From Clostridia bacterium (GTDB taxonomy: Bacteria > Bacillota > Clostridia > Christensenellales > Aristaeellaceae): DNA of 56,832 nt. Below, piece after piece: positions 7,763 through 16,240 of the stretch (position 1 is its first letter; every line of letters begins with the position of its first letter). Made by a program: the position numbers and the translations under genes. Under the pieces are notes generated by a model that saw nothing but the letters and a program-made list of their open reading frames with translations, did no database searches and had not been told where the DNA came from. The DNA lies in assembly GCA_017470945.1 (NCBI GenBank), contig JAFUXH010000104.1:1-56832 (forward strand), read 5' to 3'.

Positions 7763-8500
7763 ATGATCGATTTACAGAACGTCAGTAAAACCTATCATAA
7801 AAACCAGGTGAAGGCCCTGGACGGCCTGACGCTGCACGTGGGCAGCGGCGAATTGTTCGGCTTCATCGGCCCCAACGGCGCGGGCAAAACCACCGCCATC
7901 AAGCTGATGACCGGCATCCTGAAGCCCGACGGCGGCGAAATCACCATGGCGGGCCATCGGATGGATCAGGACAGGCTGTCCGCCCAGCGGCTGATCGGCT
8001 TCGTGCCGGACGGCAACGACCTGTACGACCGCCTGACCGGTATGGAATACCTGAATTTCATGGCGGATATCTACCAGGTCAGCCCCCAGCAAAGGAAAGC
8101 CCACATTGAAAAATACCTGTCGCTCTTTACCCTGGAGGACGCGGTCAACAGCCAGATCCGCTCCTATTCCAAGGGCATGAAGCAAAAGCTGATGGTGATC
8201 GGCGCGCTGATCCACAATCCCCCGGTGTGGATCCTGGATGAGCCCCTCAGCGGCCTGGACCCCCGGGCAGCCCACCTGCTGAAGGAGGAAATGAAAAATC
8301 ACTGCGCCGCGGGCAACACGGTGTTTTTCTCCACCCACGTGCTGGAGGTGGCGGAAAAGCTGTGCACCCGCATCGGCGTCATATCCCACGGTCAATTGCG
8401 GGCCCTGGGCACGCTGGATGAACTGCGTTCCGGCGAAGTGGGGGCGTCGCTGGAGGATCTGTTCCTGGAACTGACGGACGACGGAGGCGAAACCGCATGA
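7763..8500 (+). CDS. ABC-2 type transporter, ATP-binding protein
   Basis: This 245-residue ATPase starts at the ATG after GGAGGGAGGAG; longer reading frames upstream lack such a site. Walker A is GPNGAGKT (36-43). The signature is YSKGMKQKL, the variant typical of ABC-2 type exporters. Walker B is WILDEPLSGLD, followed by an H-loop in FFSTHVLEVAE. The stop overlaps the start of the permease by 4 bp, so both subunits are made together. The substrate is unknown. Confidence 0.92.
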   Translation: MIDLQNVSKTYHKNQVKALDGLTLHVGSGELFGFIGPNGAGKTTAIKLMTGILKPDGGEITMAGHRMDQDRLSAQRLIGFVPDGNDLYDRLTGMEYLNFMADIYQVSPQQRKAHIEKYLSLFTLEDAVNSQIRSYSKGMKQKLMVIGALIHNPPVWILDEPLSGLDPRAAHLLKEEMKNHCAAGNTVFFSTHVLEVAEKLCTRIGVISHGQLRALGTLDELRSGEVGASLEDLFLELTDDGGETA

Positions 8501-10158
8501 CGACGCAATTCTTCGCCCTGCTGCGGCTGCAATTGCTTTCCCGCTTTGCCGATTGGAAGCCCCGGAACATGAAGGCGCGCCTGGGCGAAAAGAAGGGCAA
8601 GGCCATCGGCCGCGCGGCGCTGTTCGCGGTGCTGGTCATTTACCTGGCGGGCATCCTGATTTTCGTGGAAAACGCCCTGCTGAACGTGCTGATCCAATTG
8701 GATATGCCCGATCTGCTGCTCAGCGTCGCCACCATATGCGGTATGCTGAGCACCCTGGTGCTGGCCTTCTTTTTCATCCTGAGCACCCTGTATTTTGACC
8801 GCGACGCAGCATTCATCGCCTCTCTGCCCGTCAAGCCCCGCACGGTGCTGAGCGCCAAGCTGGTTCAGATCTGGCTGAGCGAAACCGGGGTGGCGGCGCT
8901 GTTCATCCTGCCCGCCTGCATCCTGTACGGCATCCGCCTGAGGCCCGACGCCCTGTTTTACCTGCGTGCCATTTTGGTTTGGGCGGCCATCGCGGTGCTG
9001 CCCATGGTGATCGTGGCGTTCCTGTCCACCCTGCTGATCCGCCTGTCCTCTTTGTGGAAGCGGCGGGAAATGGTGGCCACGGTGGGCGGCATCGCGCTGC
9101 TGATCGCATACATGATCCTGTGCATGAACCTGGGCAGCGTGGCCGGGGACGACGCGGAAGCCTACCTGATGCAGTTTTTGACCAGCAATCTGTCCCGCAT
9201 CGAATCGATCACCCGCCTGTTCCCCCCAGCCGCCTGGGCCGCCAGGGGACTGCTGGGCGATTGGGGACAGCTGGCCCTGTTCCTCCTGGTGTGCGCAGGC
9301 GCCACGGCCCTGACAATCGGCGTGATCGGCTGCTGGTATCACGATCTGTCGCTGCTGCAGAATGATCAAGCCGCCTCCACCAGCCGCAGGCGGGGTAAAA
9401 CGGCGGCCGCCTATCACGGCGCTTCCGCCTTCCGCGCCTGCTGCCAGCGGGAGATCCGGCAAATCTTCCGGGTGCCCGCCTATGCCACCAACATCCTGCC
9501 CATTTCCTTCATGCCGGTGCTGATGGTGGGCGTGATGGCCATGACCCTGAGCCGCTCCATGGAGGAAGGAGAAACCATCGGCCTGATTTTAGAGGGTGTG
9601 GGCGGCGGCACGGTGCTGGCCGTGATGGCGGCGCTGATGGCCTTCATGGCCGGCATGAATCCGGCCCTCTCCTCCGCCGTGACCAGGGAAGGCAAGGGCC
9701 ACGAGCTGCTGACCGTCCTGCCCGTTCCCAGCCGCACCATCGCGCTGGCCAAGCTGACGGTGGGCATGGCCCTCTCCCTGATCGGCTGCCTGCCCGCCGC
9801 CGTCATCCTGGCGGTATTGGTGCCGGGCCACGGGGTCCACGCCCTGCTGGCCTTCATCGCCACCGGGCTGTACAGCTTCATTTCCGGCTGCCTGGCGCTG
9901 ATCAACGATATCCGTCACCCCAAATTCGATTGGCTCACCGAAACGGAGGCCATCAAGCAAAAAAGCGGCACGCTGATTGGCATGCTGATCAGCTGGGCCC
10001 TTCTGGCAGCCCTGGGAGTGGGCAGCTTCCTGCTGCTGAGCCACGGCGCTTCTACAACGGTTTACGCCGCCGCGCTGATCGGCGTGCTGGCCCTTGTGGC
10101 CGTGCCGGTCTATCGCCTGCTGATGAATACGGCGGATCAGAAGTACTGGCAGGGCTGA
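8497..10158 (+). CDS. ABC-2 type transporter permease
   Basis: A 553-residue polytopic membrane protein with about a dozen hydrophobic segments, for example around residues 46-66, 78-102 and 170-188, in two halves joined by a cytosolic loop (residues ~295-325). It is the membrane partner of the upstream ATPase, with which it overlaps by ATGA. The large size resembles permeases of the putative exporter class found in Firmicutes. No substrate can be named. It is followed by a terminator at 10187-10218. Confidence 0.85.
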   Translation: MTTQFFALLRLQLLSRFADWKPRNMKARLGEKKGKAIGRAALFAVLVIYLAGILIFVENALLNVLIQLDMPDLLLSVATICGMLSTLVLAFFFILSTLYFDRDAAFIASLPVKPRTVLSAKLVQIWLSETGVAALFILPACILYGIRLRPDALFYLRAILVWAAIAVLPMVIVAFLSTLLIRLSSLWKRREMVATVGGIALLIAYMILCMNLGSVAGDDAEAYLMQFLTSNLSRIESITRLFPPAAWAARGLLGDWGQLALFLLVCAGATALTIGVIGCWYHDLSLLQNDQAASTSRRRGKTAAAYHGASAFRACCQREIRQIFRVPAYATNILPISFMPVLMVGVMAMTLSRSMEEGETIGLILEGVGGGTVLAVMAALMAFMAGMNPALSSAVTREGKGHELLTVLPVPSRTIALAKLTVGMALSLIGCLPAAVILAVLVPGHGVHALLAFIATGLYSFISGCLALINDIRHPKFDWLTETEAIKQKSGTLIGMLISWALLAALGVGSFLLLSHGASTTVYAAALIGVLALVAVPVYRLLMNTADQKYWQG

Positions 10159-10186
10159 ACGGAAAAGAATTTCAAACCTTCTTTCA

Positions 10187-10218
10187 GGGGATGTGCCCTT
10201 CGGCTGTCCCCCTTTTTT
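10187..10218 (+). terminator. Intrinsic terminator after the ABC exporter pair
   Basis: GGGGA..GCC-CTTC-GGC..TCCCC hairpin (10187-10211) followed by TTTTTT at 10213-10218. Confidence 0.75.
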
Positions 10219-10271
10219 GCAGGGTTAACAAATTGTTTACCGTCCTTTGCATGCGTTGTATGCAATTGTCA

Positions 10272-10300
10272 TTGAAAAATTCTGAAAAAACGTATATAAT
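10272..10300 (+). promoter_or_regulatory. Sigma-A promoter of the DUF951/signal peptidase operon
   Basis: TTGAAA (10272-10277), 17 bp, TATAAT (10295-10300), in an AT-rich island upstream of the gene at 10336. Confidence 0.8.
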
Positions 10301-10335
10301 AGCATGCGTACATTCGAAAAACGGGAGGCGCTGGC

Positions 10336-10554
10336 ATGGAGCACGATGTGCGGCTGGGAGATATCATTCAGACCCGGAAGCCCCACCCCTGCGGCGGGGA
10401 CGTATGGACGGTCATCCGCACCGGGGCCGATATCAAAATCAAATGCCAGCAGTGCGGCCGGATCGTGATGCTGGATCGGCAGGTGTATTTCAAGCGCCGG
10501 AAAAAGCTGATCCAGGCCGGGCCGGAACCCGTGATCGCGCGCAGAGAGGAGTAA
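10336..10554 (+). CDS. DUF951 family protein
   Basis: This 72-residue protein matches the small Firmicutes DUF951 family: the conserved KPHPCGGDVWTVIRTGADIK block is followed by KCQQCGRIVML, with cysteines that could bind a metal. The function of the family is unknown. It is first in an operon with two signal peptidase I genes and a DUF1905 gene; the next start is 8 bp downstream. Confidence 0.9.
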   Translation: MEHDVRLGDIIQTRKPHPCGGDVWTVIRTGADIKIKCQQCGRIVMLDRQVYFKRRKKLIQAGPEPVIARREE

Positions 10555-10562
10555 AGCAAAGC

Positions 10563-11207
10563 ATGGAAGCAGGAAAGAAGATCGCCCCTGCCCAGCAGGA
10601 GAGCGAAAAGAAAAAGAAGAAAAAGGGAAAAGAAGAAAAAGAGAAAAAAACGCTGAAAGAGGAAATTATGAGCTGGGTGTGGACGATTCTGGCCGCCGTG
10701 GTGATCGCCCTGCTGATCCGGGCGTTCGTGGCCGAGCCCATCCGGGTGGACGGCACCAGCATGACCAACACGCTGCTGGACGGCGAAATCGTGCTGGTAT
10801 CCAAGCTGGATTACCGCTTTGGCGATATGCAGCGAAACGACGTGGTGATTTGCCGCTATCCCGGGCGGATGAACAGCTCCATCAACATCGGCGCTTCCGT
10901 GTCGCTGGATAATTACACCCTGTTCGTCAAGCGCCTGGTGGCCCTGCCGGGGGACACCGTGGAAATCAAAGCGGGACATTTGTATGTAAACGACGAATTG
11001 GTGCCCGATCCGGAGCACATGGGCAGCGTGCCCCGGGATTTTGAAAAGATCACCCTGGAGGAGGACCAGTACTTCGTTATGGGCGATAACCGGCGCACCT
11101 CCCACGACAGCCGGGCCGACGACGTGGGGCCCATTTCCGCCTCCGCCATCATGGGCAAGGTGAAGTGCGTGATCCTGCCCCTGAACGCCATCCGCGGGGT
11201 GGAATGA
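10563..11207 (+). CDS. lepB: Signal peptidase I (first of two tandem copies)
   Basis: This 214-residue enzyme cleaves signal peptides of exported preproteins at the outer face of the membrane. It has a Lys/Glu-rich cytosolic tail (residues 1-35, coded by long A/G runs), one membrane helix (about 38-55), then the S26 boxes: [10 protein letters not shown] with the catalytic Ser, [11 protein letters not shown] with the catalytic Lys, and MGDNRRTSHDSR. In the Ser box an Asn stands where the family normally has Pro (SMxPT). The paralogue starts 1 bp after its stop. Confidence 0.93.
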   Translation: MEAGKKIAPAQQESEKKKKKKGKEEKEKKTLKEEIMSWVWTILAAVVIALLIRAFVAEPIRVDGTSMTNTLLDGEIVLVSKLDYRFGDMQRNDVVICRYPGRMNSSINIGASVSLDNYTLFVKRLVALPGDTVEIKAGHLYVNDELVPDPEHMGSVPRDFEKITLEEDQYFVMGDNRRTSHDSRADDVGPISASAIMGKVKCVILPLNAIRGVE

Positions 11208-11208
11208 C

Positions 11209-11808
11209 ATGAGCATCCAGCGCAGCCCCGCCCCGTCAACGGAGGAAAAGCAAAAGAAGTCTCTGCTGCGGGAGGCATCCTCCCTGCTGCTTATGCTTTT
11301 GTGCGCCGCCGCGCTGGTGTTTCTGCTCCAGGCGTACGTCGTGCAGTTCATCCGGGTGGATGGCACCAGCATGACCAACACGCTGCAAAACGGGGAAATC
11401 ATGCTGATTTCAAAGCTGGATCATTCCTATCAGCGGAACGATATCGTGGTGTGCCATTATCCCAACCGGTTGGACGGCGACATCAACCTGGGCGCTTCCC
11501 TGGCCCTGAGCCGCCACACCATTTTCGTCAAGCGGCTGGTGGCCCTGCCCGGGGACACCGTGGCCATCACGGACGGCAAGCTGTATGTGAACGGCGCTAT
11601 CGTGCCCGACCCCGAATATATGGGCAGCGCGCCTCGGGATTATCCCCTGCGCACGCTGGGGGAGGATGAATACTTCGTCATCGGCGACAACCGCTTCTCC
11701 TCCCACGACAGCCGGGCCGGCGACGTGGGGCCCATCGGGCTGTCCATGCTGCGGGGCAAGGTGAAATACGTGATCTGGCCGCTGACTGGCATTCGAAGGG
11801 TGGAGTGA
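11209..11808 (+). CDS. lepB: Signal peptidase I (second tandem copy)
   Basis: This 199-residue paralogue of the upstream gene has the same topology: short cytosolic tail, one helix (about 23-42), [21 protein letters not shown] and [12 protein letters not shown]. It shares the Pro-to-Asn change in the Ser box, so the pair arose by duplication after that change. The N-terminal tail differs completely and lacks the polylysine stretch. Tandem type I signal peptidases occur in Gram-positive bacteria with heavy secretion. Confidence 0.92.
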   Translation: MSIQRSPAPSTEEKQKKSLLREASSLLLMLLCAAALVFLLQAYVVQFIRVDGTSMTNTLQNGEIMLISKLDHSYQRNDIVVCHYPNRLDGDINLGASLALSRHTIFVKRLVALPGDTVAITDGKLYVNGAIVPDPEYMGSAPRDYPLRTLGEDEYFVIGDNRFSSHDSRAGDVGPIGLSMLRGKVKYVIWPLTGIRRVE

Positions 11809-12080
11809 AGCGCATGCGGGAGCCTGTGCAGTTTGACGCCGTGATCGTCAAAAACCCCGATATGGACGCGGCGTACGTCGAAATCCCCTTCGACGTGAAG
11901 GCGGCGTATGGCAAGGGCCGGGTGGCCGTGCACGCGGCATTTGACGGGGAGCCCTACGACGGCCAGCTGGTGCGCATGGGCACACCCTGCCACATCCTGG
12001 GCATCCGCAAGGATATCCGGCAAAAAATCGGCAAGCAGGCCGGGGATACGGTGCGCGTGACGCTGTGGGAAAAAGAATAA
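11805..12080 (+). CDS. DUF1905 domain protein
   Basis: This 91-residue protein matches DUF1905: [20 protein letters not shown], then [20 protein letters not shown], then [20 protein letters not shown], a small beta-barrel fold. The GTG start at 11805 overlaps the signal peptidase stop by 4 bp; an ATG at 11814 is the alternative. Function unknown. It ends the operon, before the terminator at 12093-12126. Confidence 0.85.
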   Translation: MKRMREPVQFDAVIVKNPDMDAAYVEIPFDVKAAYGKGRVAVHAAFDGEPYDGQLVRMGTPCHILGIRKDIRQKIGKQAGDTVRVTLWEKE

Positions 12081-12092
12081 AGCAAATACGAT

Positions 12093-12126
12093 AAACCGGC
12101 TGGGAAAGCATTCTCCCAGCCGGTTT
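12093..12126 (+). terminator. Bidirectional intrinsic terminator
   Basis: 13-bp stem AAACCGGCTGGGA (12093-12105) with TCCCAGCCGGTTT (12114-12126), then TTAT. It lies between the convergent DUF1905 and DeoR genes and can end both transcripts. Confidence 0.85.
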
Positions 12127-12144
12127 TTATATGCATGTATAGGA

Positions 12145-12924
12145 TCAAACCAGTTCCATTTCCACGTTCAGCTTCCGCAGCCGGGTCAGGATTTCCTCGT
12201 CCAGCCCCCGGTCGGTCAGGATCAAACCGCCCTCGTTCAGATCACAAATGCGGGCCAGGGCCACCCGGCCGAATTTGCTGTGGTCCACCACGATGACGCT
12301 GCGATGGGCGGAGGCGATCATCAATCGCTTGATGCCCACCTCGGCAAAATTGGCGTTGGTGATGCCGGCGGCGAAATCCACCCCATCGGCCCCTACGAAG
12401 GCGATATCCACGTGGGTGTCCCGAATGAAATTCTCCGTCAGGGTGCCCACCAGTTCCTGCCGCCCCTGCCGGCGCGTGCCGCCGGTGACGATGAGGGTAG
12501 AGGAAGGATGAATGGGCGTTTGATAGGCGATGTACAGGTCGTTGGTGATCAAGGTCAGATTCTCATGATGGGCAAGCGCTTGAGCGATGAAAAAGGCGGT
12601 GGTGCCCGAATCGATCATCACCGTATCGCCGTCATGCACCAGCTGGGCGGCATAGGCGGCGATGCGCTGCTTTTCATCGGTCATCAGGTCGATCTTCTCG
12701 GCGTACATATGTTCATACGAGGTGCTTCGATCCCGCTTGATCGCCCCGCCGTGGGTTCGGCGCAGAGCGCCTTGCTGATCCAATTCGTCCAGATCCCGGC
12801 GCACGGTAGCTTCCGATACATGGAACTCCTGGGCCAGCTCATGAATCTGAGCGCTGGTGTGAAGCTCGATGTATTCCATCATTTTTTTCTGCCGCTCGGC
12901 AGGGATGTAGGCATTCCGTTCCAT
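12145..12924 (-). CDS. DeoR family transcriptional regulator
   Basis: This protein of 259 residues has an N-terminal helix-turn-helix (IHELAQEFHVSEATVRRDLD, about residues 22-41, followed by RRTHGG) and a DeoR-type sugar-phosphate sensing domain (MIDSGTTAFFIAQAL; DIAFVGADGV; VVDHSKF). The start at 12924 is preferred because GAAGGA lies 8 nt upstream; an ATG three codons earlier sits too close to it. It follows the fused nucleoside catabolism gene by 15 bp in the same operon, which suggests that it senses a pentose phosphate and controls nucleoside use. That link is inference. Confidence 0.92.
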   Translation of the reverse strand: MERNAYIPAERQKKMMEYIELHTSAQIHELAQEFHVSEATVRRDLDELDQQGALRRTHGGAIKRDRSTSYEHMYAEKIDLMTDEKQRIAAYAAQLVHDGDTVMIDSGTTAFFIAQALAHHENLTLITNDLYIAYQTPIHPSSTLIVTGGTRRQGRQELVGTLTENFIRDTHVDIAFVGADGVDFAAGITNANFAEVGIKRLMIASAHRSVIVVDHSKFGRVALARICDLNEGGLILTDRGLDEEILTRLRKLNVEMELV

Positions 12925-12939
12925 GGTCACCATCCTTCA

Positions 12940-14928
12940 TTATGATATCTGTTCAATGATCCGGGTGAGCAGTGCGGCGAAATCACCCCGTACGCGGCGG
13001 CCCATTTCCATCACTTCCTCATGGTTGATGGGCTGGTCCAGCACGCCGGCGGCCATATTGGTAATACAGCTCAGCCCCAGCACCCGCATGCCGCAGTGAC
13101 GGGCCACGATGGTTTCCGGCACGGTGGACATGCCCACCGCGTCGGCCCCCAGGACGCGGGCCATGCGGATCTCCGCGGGCGTTTCATAGGTGGGGCCGTT
13201 CATCCAGCAATACACGCCCTGCCGAAGCCTTATGCCCAATTGCTTGGCGCTTTCCAGGGCCAAAGAGCGCAGGCCCCGGTCATAGGCGCAGGTCATATCG
13301 GGGAACCGGGGGCCGAAGGCGTCCAGGTTGGGCCCGGTCAGGGGGTTCTTGCCGGACAGGTTGATAAAATCGGTCAGCAGCATCAGACAGCCGGCGGAAA
13401 AGCCGGTATTCACCCCGCCGGCAGCGTTGGTCAGGATCACCTGCTTCACCCCCAGCCGGGCCATCACCCGGATGGGCAGCGTCACATCCTCCAGGGGATG
13501 CCCCTCGTAGCTGTGGAAGCGGCCGCTCATCAGCAGCACCTTTTTGCCCGCCAGGTCGCCCAGGATCCACTTTCCCGCGTGGCCGGCCACGGTGGCCCGG
13601 GGGAAGCCGGGGATATCAGCGTAGGAAAGCTCCCGGGCGTTTTTCAGTTCCTTTCCGAAATCACCCAGGCCGCTGCCCAGGATCACGGCGGTATCGGCCC
13701 GGCCCAGGCCGTTTTCCACCGCATCGGCCGCCCGCTGCACCCGCTGCATGTACGTCTCGCCCGGCGCTTCGATTTCCCGCAGGAAGGAACGGGCGCCGAA
13801 CCGCTCCGCCAGCCCGAAATAATCGCTGATGGTGGCGGCCATATCGGCGTAGGTGGCCCGGGTGCCGAGGGGGTGGTGCCCCGTCATGCCCTTTTTCCAC
13901 ACCAGGATGGGCACGTATTCCCGGGTGTGGTCGGTGCCCTTGTAGCTGGGATCGCACCCATGATCGGCGGTGATGATCAGCAGGTCGTCCTCCGTCATGC
14001 GGTCGGTAAATTCCGGCAGCCGGGCGTCAAAGTATTCCAGGGCCTTGCCGTAGCCCTCGATATCCCGCCGATGGCCGTACACCGAATCGGTGTCCACCAG
14101 ATTGATGAACAGCAGGCCGTTGAAGGGCTGATCCAGATACGCAATGGCGGCGTCGATGCAGGCGGGATTGCCGGCGGCATGGTTGCTTTGGGTCAGCCCC
14201 TTGTGGGCGAAAATATCCTCGATCTTGCCCACGCCCAGCACGTCGAAGCCCTGCCGCTTCATCACATCCAGCACTGTATCACCGATGGGCTCCAGGGAAA
14301 AATCCCGCCGTCCGCCGGTGCGCTGGAAGCGGCCCTTGCCTTCGCCGATGAAGGGGCGGGCGATCACCCGACCCACGGCGTGGGGGCCCACCAGCTGCTT
14401 CCTTGCGATCTCGCACATTTCGTATAGCTTCTCCCGGGGATAAATCTCCTCATGACAGGCGATTTGGAACACGCTGTCGCCGGAGGTATACACGATGGGA
14501 TAGCCCGTGCGCATATGCTCCTCCCCCAGCTCATCCAGGATTTCCGTGCCGGAGGCGGGCTTGTTGCCCAGGGTTTTGGTGCCGATGGCGGCCTCAAATG
14601 CGTCCATCACATCCTGGGGGAAGCCGTTGGGATACAAGGGAAAGGGCCGATCCAGCTTCAGGCCCGCCATTTCCCAGTGCCCGGTGGTGGTATCCTTGCC
14701 CTTCGACACCTCGATGGCCCGGCCATAGGCCCCGGCGCCTTCCCCACATTCCGGCAGGTTCAGCCCGGGCAGGAAGCCCAGGCCCATCTTCAGCATGTTG
14801 GGCACCTTCAAATCCATGTGCTGGGCGATATGGCCGATGGTATTGGCCCCCTCGTCGCCATATTGGGCGGCGTCGGGTAAATACCCGGCCCCCACGCTGT
14901 CCAGCACGATCCAGATCACGCGTTTCAT
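12940..14928 (-). CDS. Fused phosphopentomutase / purine nucleoside phosphorylase
   Basis: One uninterrupted frame of 662 residues joins two enzymes. Residues ~1-388 are phosphopentomutase (DeoB): metal and active-site motifs VLDSVGAG, DTTTGHWEM, GDSVFQIACHEE, LVDTDSVYGHRRD, ITADHGCDPSYKGTDHTREY. Residues ~395-662 are a trimeric-type purine nucleoside phosphorylase: ILGSGLG, GHAGKWILG, MSGRFHSYEGH, TNAAGGVN, NGPTYETPAEI, MSTVPETIVA. The junction (SFLREIEAPGETYMQRVQ) has almost no linker. The first half converts ribose-1-phosphate, the product of the second half, to ribose-5-phosphate. These are usually separate adjacent genes. The start at 14928 is chosen because AAAGGAG is well placed for it; an ATG two codons earlier is possible. 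No internal ribosome site is seen before the second domain. Confidence 0.93.
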   Translation of the reverse strand: MKRVIWIVLDSVGAGYLPDAAQYGDEGANTIGHIAQHMDLKVPNMLKMGLGFLPGLNLPECGEGAGAYGRAIEVSKGKDTTTGHWEMAGLKLDRPFPLYPNGFPQDVMDAFEAAIGTKTLGNKPASGTEILDELGEEHMRTGYPIVYTSGDSVFQIACHEEIYPREKLYEMCEIARKQLVGPHAVGRVIARPFIGEGKGRFQRTGGRRDFSLEPIGDTVLDVMKRQGFDVLGVGKIEDIFAHKGLTQSNHAAGNPACIDAAIAYLDQPFNGLLFINLVDTDSVYGHRRDIEGYGKALEYFDARLPEFTDRMTEDDLLIITADHGCDPSYKGTDHTREYVPILVWKKGMTGHHPLGTRATYADMAATISDYFGLAERFGARSFLREIEAPGETYMQRVQRAADAVENGLGRADTAVILGSGLGDFGKELKNARELSYADIPGFPRATVAGHAGKWILGDLAGKKVLLMSGRFHSYEGHPLEDVTLPIRVMARLGVKQVILTNAAGGVNTGFSAGCLMLLTDFINLSGKNPLTGPNLDAFGPRFPDMTCAYDRGLRSLALESAKQLGIRLRQGVYCWMNGPTYETPAEIRMARVLGADAVGMSTVPETIVARHCGMRVLGLSCITNMAAGVLDQPINHEEVMEMGRRVRGDFAALLTRIIEQIS

Positions 14929-14943
14929 ATCCATTCACTCCTT

Positions 14944-15489
14944 TCAGGGAACCAGCGGCTCTGCGTTATCCGCCGGCTCCGTTTCCGGCGGCTTGGGCAG
15001 ATCCTCCAAGGAAGATAAGCCAAAATGGGATAAAAACGTATCGGTGGTGCCGTACAGGATGGGCCGGCCCAGGGCCTCCTTGCGGCCCACTTCCTCGATC
15101 AGCCCCTTGTGCACCAGGCTTTGCACCGAATAATCGCATTTCACGCCGCGCACGGCCTCGATTTCCAATTTGGTCACCGGCTGGCGATAGGCCACCACCG
15201 CCAGCGTTTCCATGGCCGACTGGCTCAGGGACTGCTTCTGGATGGGCTGCAGCAGCCTTTCCACGTAGGGGGCGAATTCCGCCCGGGTGGATAATTGAAT
15301 GTGGGTGCCGAAGCGCTTCAGACAGATGCCCCGGCGGTGATAAGAATAATCGCTGTCCAGCGCGTCGATGGCCAGGCGTGTTTCATCCTCGGTCACCTCC
15401 AGCGCCCGCTGCAGCTCCCGCACGTCCACCGGCTCCCCCGCCACAAACAGGATGGCCTCGATCACGTGAGCCAGCTCAGGTGTATCCAT
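14944..15489 (-). CDS. scpB: Segregation and condensation protein B
   Basis: This 181-residue winged-helix protein is the ScpB subunit of the SMC-ScpAB condensin, which compacts and segregates the chromosome. Typical stretches are HVIEAILFVAGEPV, ETLAVVAYRQPVTKLEIEAV and YGTTDTFLSHFGLSSLEDLP. Its first 14 bases overlap the end of scpA, the usual gene pair. The start of the phosphopentomutase fusion follows 15 bp downstream. Confidence 0.96.
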   Translation of the reverse strand: MDTPELAHVIEAILFVAGEPVDVRELQRALEVTEDETRLAIDALDSDYSYHRRGICLKRFGTHIQLSTRAEFAPYVERLLQPIQKQSLSQSAMETLAVVAYRQPVTKLEIEAVRGVKCDYSVQSLVHKGLIEEVGRKEALGRPILYGTTDTFLSHFGLSSLEDLPKPPETEPADNAEPLVP

Positions 15490-16237
15490 CGATATCCATG
15501 TCCCCTTCCATCAGGCCGTTGCCCGCCCGGGGCTCCAGCACCATATCGCCGAATATCCCTTCCTGGGTCACCGCCGCCCGGCCCAGCCGCAGCAATTCCA
15601 GCAGCGCCAGGAACAGGGTGACCACCTCATCCCGGGAAGGGGTGGGCGAAAACAATTCCTCAAACCGCACCGGGCCCTTTTTCAGCCTTTTCAAAATGTG
15701 AGCGCTGCACCGGGGCACGGTGTATTCATCCCGGATGATGCGCCGGGCCACGTGCACCGGCTCCTCCTCTTCTTCCTCCCGGATGCGGGCCATCACCCGG
15801 GCGAAGGCTGCCAGCAGCCCGTCCATCGTCAGCCCCGTCAATTCCAGCGTGGGGGGCGGCAGGGGGTATTCCTCCGGCAGCTTCTGATACATCTGCGCCG
15901 CCGCCTTTTCAAAGCCCTGCATATCCTGGGCGATCTGCTTGAAGCGCTGATATTCCTCCAGCTGGCGGATCAGGGCGGCCTCCGGGTCCTCCTCGTCCTC
16001 CTCCTTGGGCTTGGGCAGCAGGGAACGGCTTTTGATCTCCAGCAGCGTGGCCGCCATGGCGATGAAGGCGCTGGCGTCGTCCATATCCAAATCGGGGGCG
16101 TTCTGCACCGATTGGATGTACTGATCCGTCACTTCGGATACGAAAATATCCTGGATGTTGATCTTGGCCTTGCCGATCAGGAACAAAAGCATGTCCAGCG
16201 GGCCGTCAAATTGGCTCAAATGCAATGTCAGCGCCAT
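15476..16237 (-). CDS. scpA: Segregation and condensation protein A
   Basis: This 253-residue kleisin subunit of the SMC condensin begins with the conserved FDGPLDMLLFLIGKAKINIQ segment and has AMAATLLEIKSRSLLPKP in the middle. The C-terminal winged helix (about 190-240) is formed around VTLFLALLELLRLGRAAVTQ. It overlaps scpB and lies 3 bp downstream of the M50 protease gene, a gene order common in Clostridia. Confidence 0.96.
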   Translation of the reverse strand: MALTLHLSQFDGPLDMLLFLIGKAKINIQDIFVSEVTDQYIQSVQNAPDLDMDDASAFIAMAATLLEIKSRSLLPKPKEEDEEDPEAALIRQLEEYQRFKQIAQDMQGFEKAAAQMYQKLPEEYPLPPPTLELTGLTMDGLLAAFARVMARIREEEEEEPVHVARRIIRDEYTVPRCSAHILKRLKKGPVRFEELFSPTPSRDEVVTLFLALLELLRLGRAAVTQEGIFGDMVLEPRAGNGLMEGDMDIDGYT

Positions 16238-16240
16238 ACG

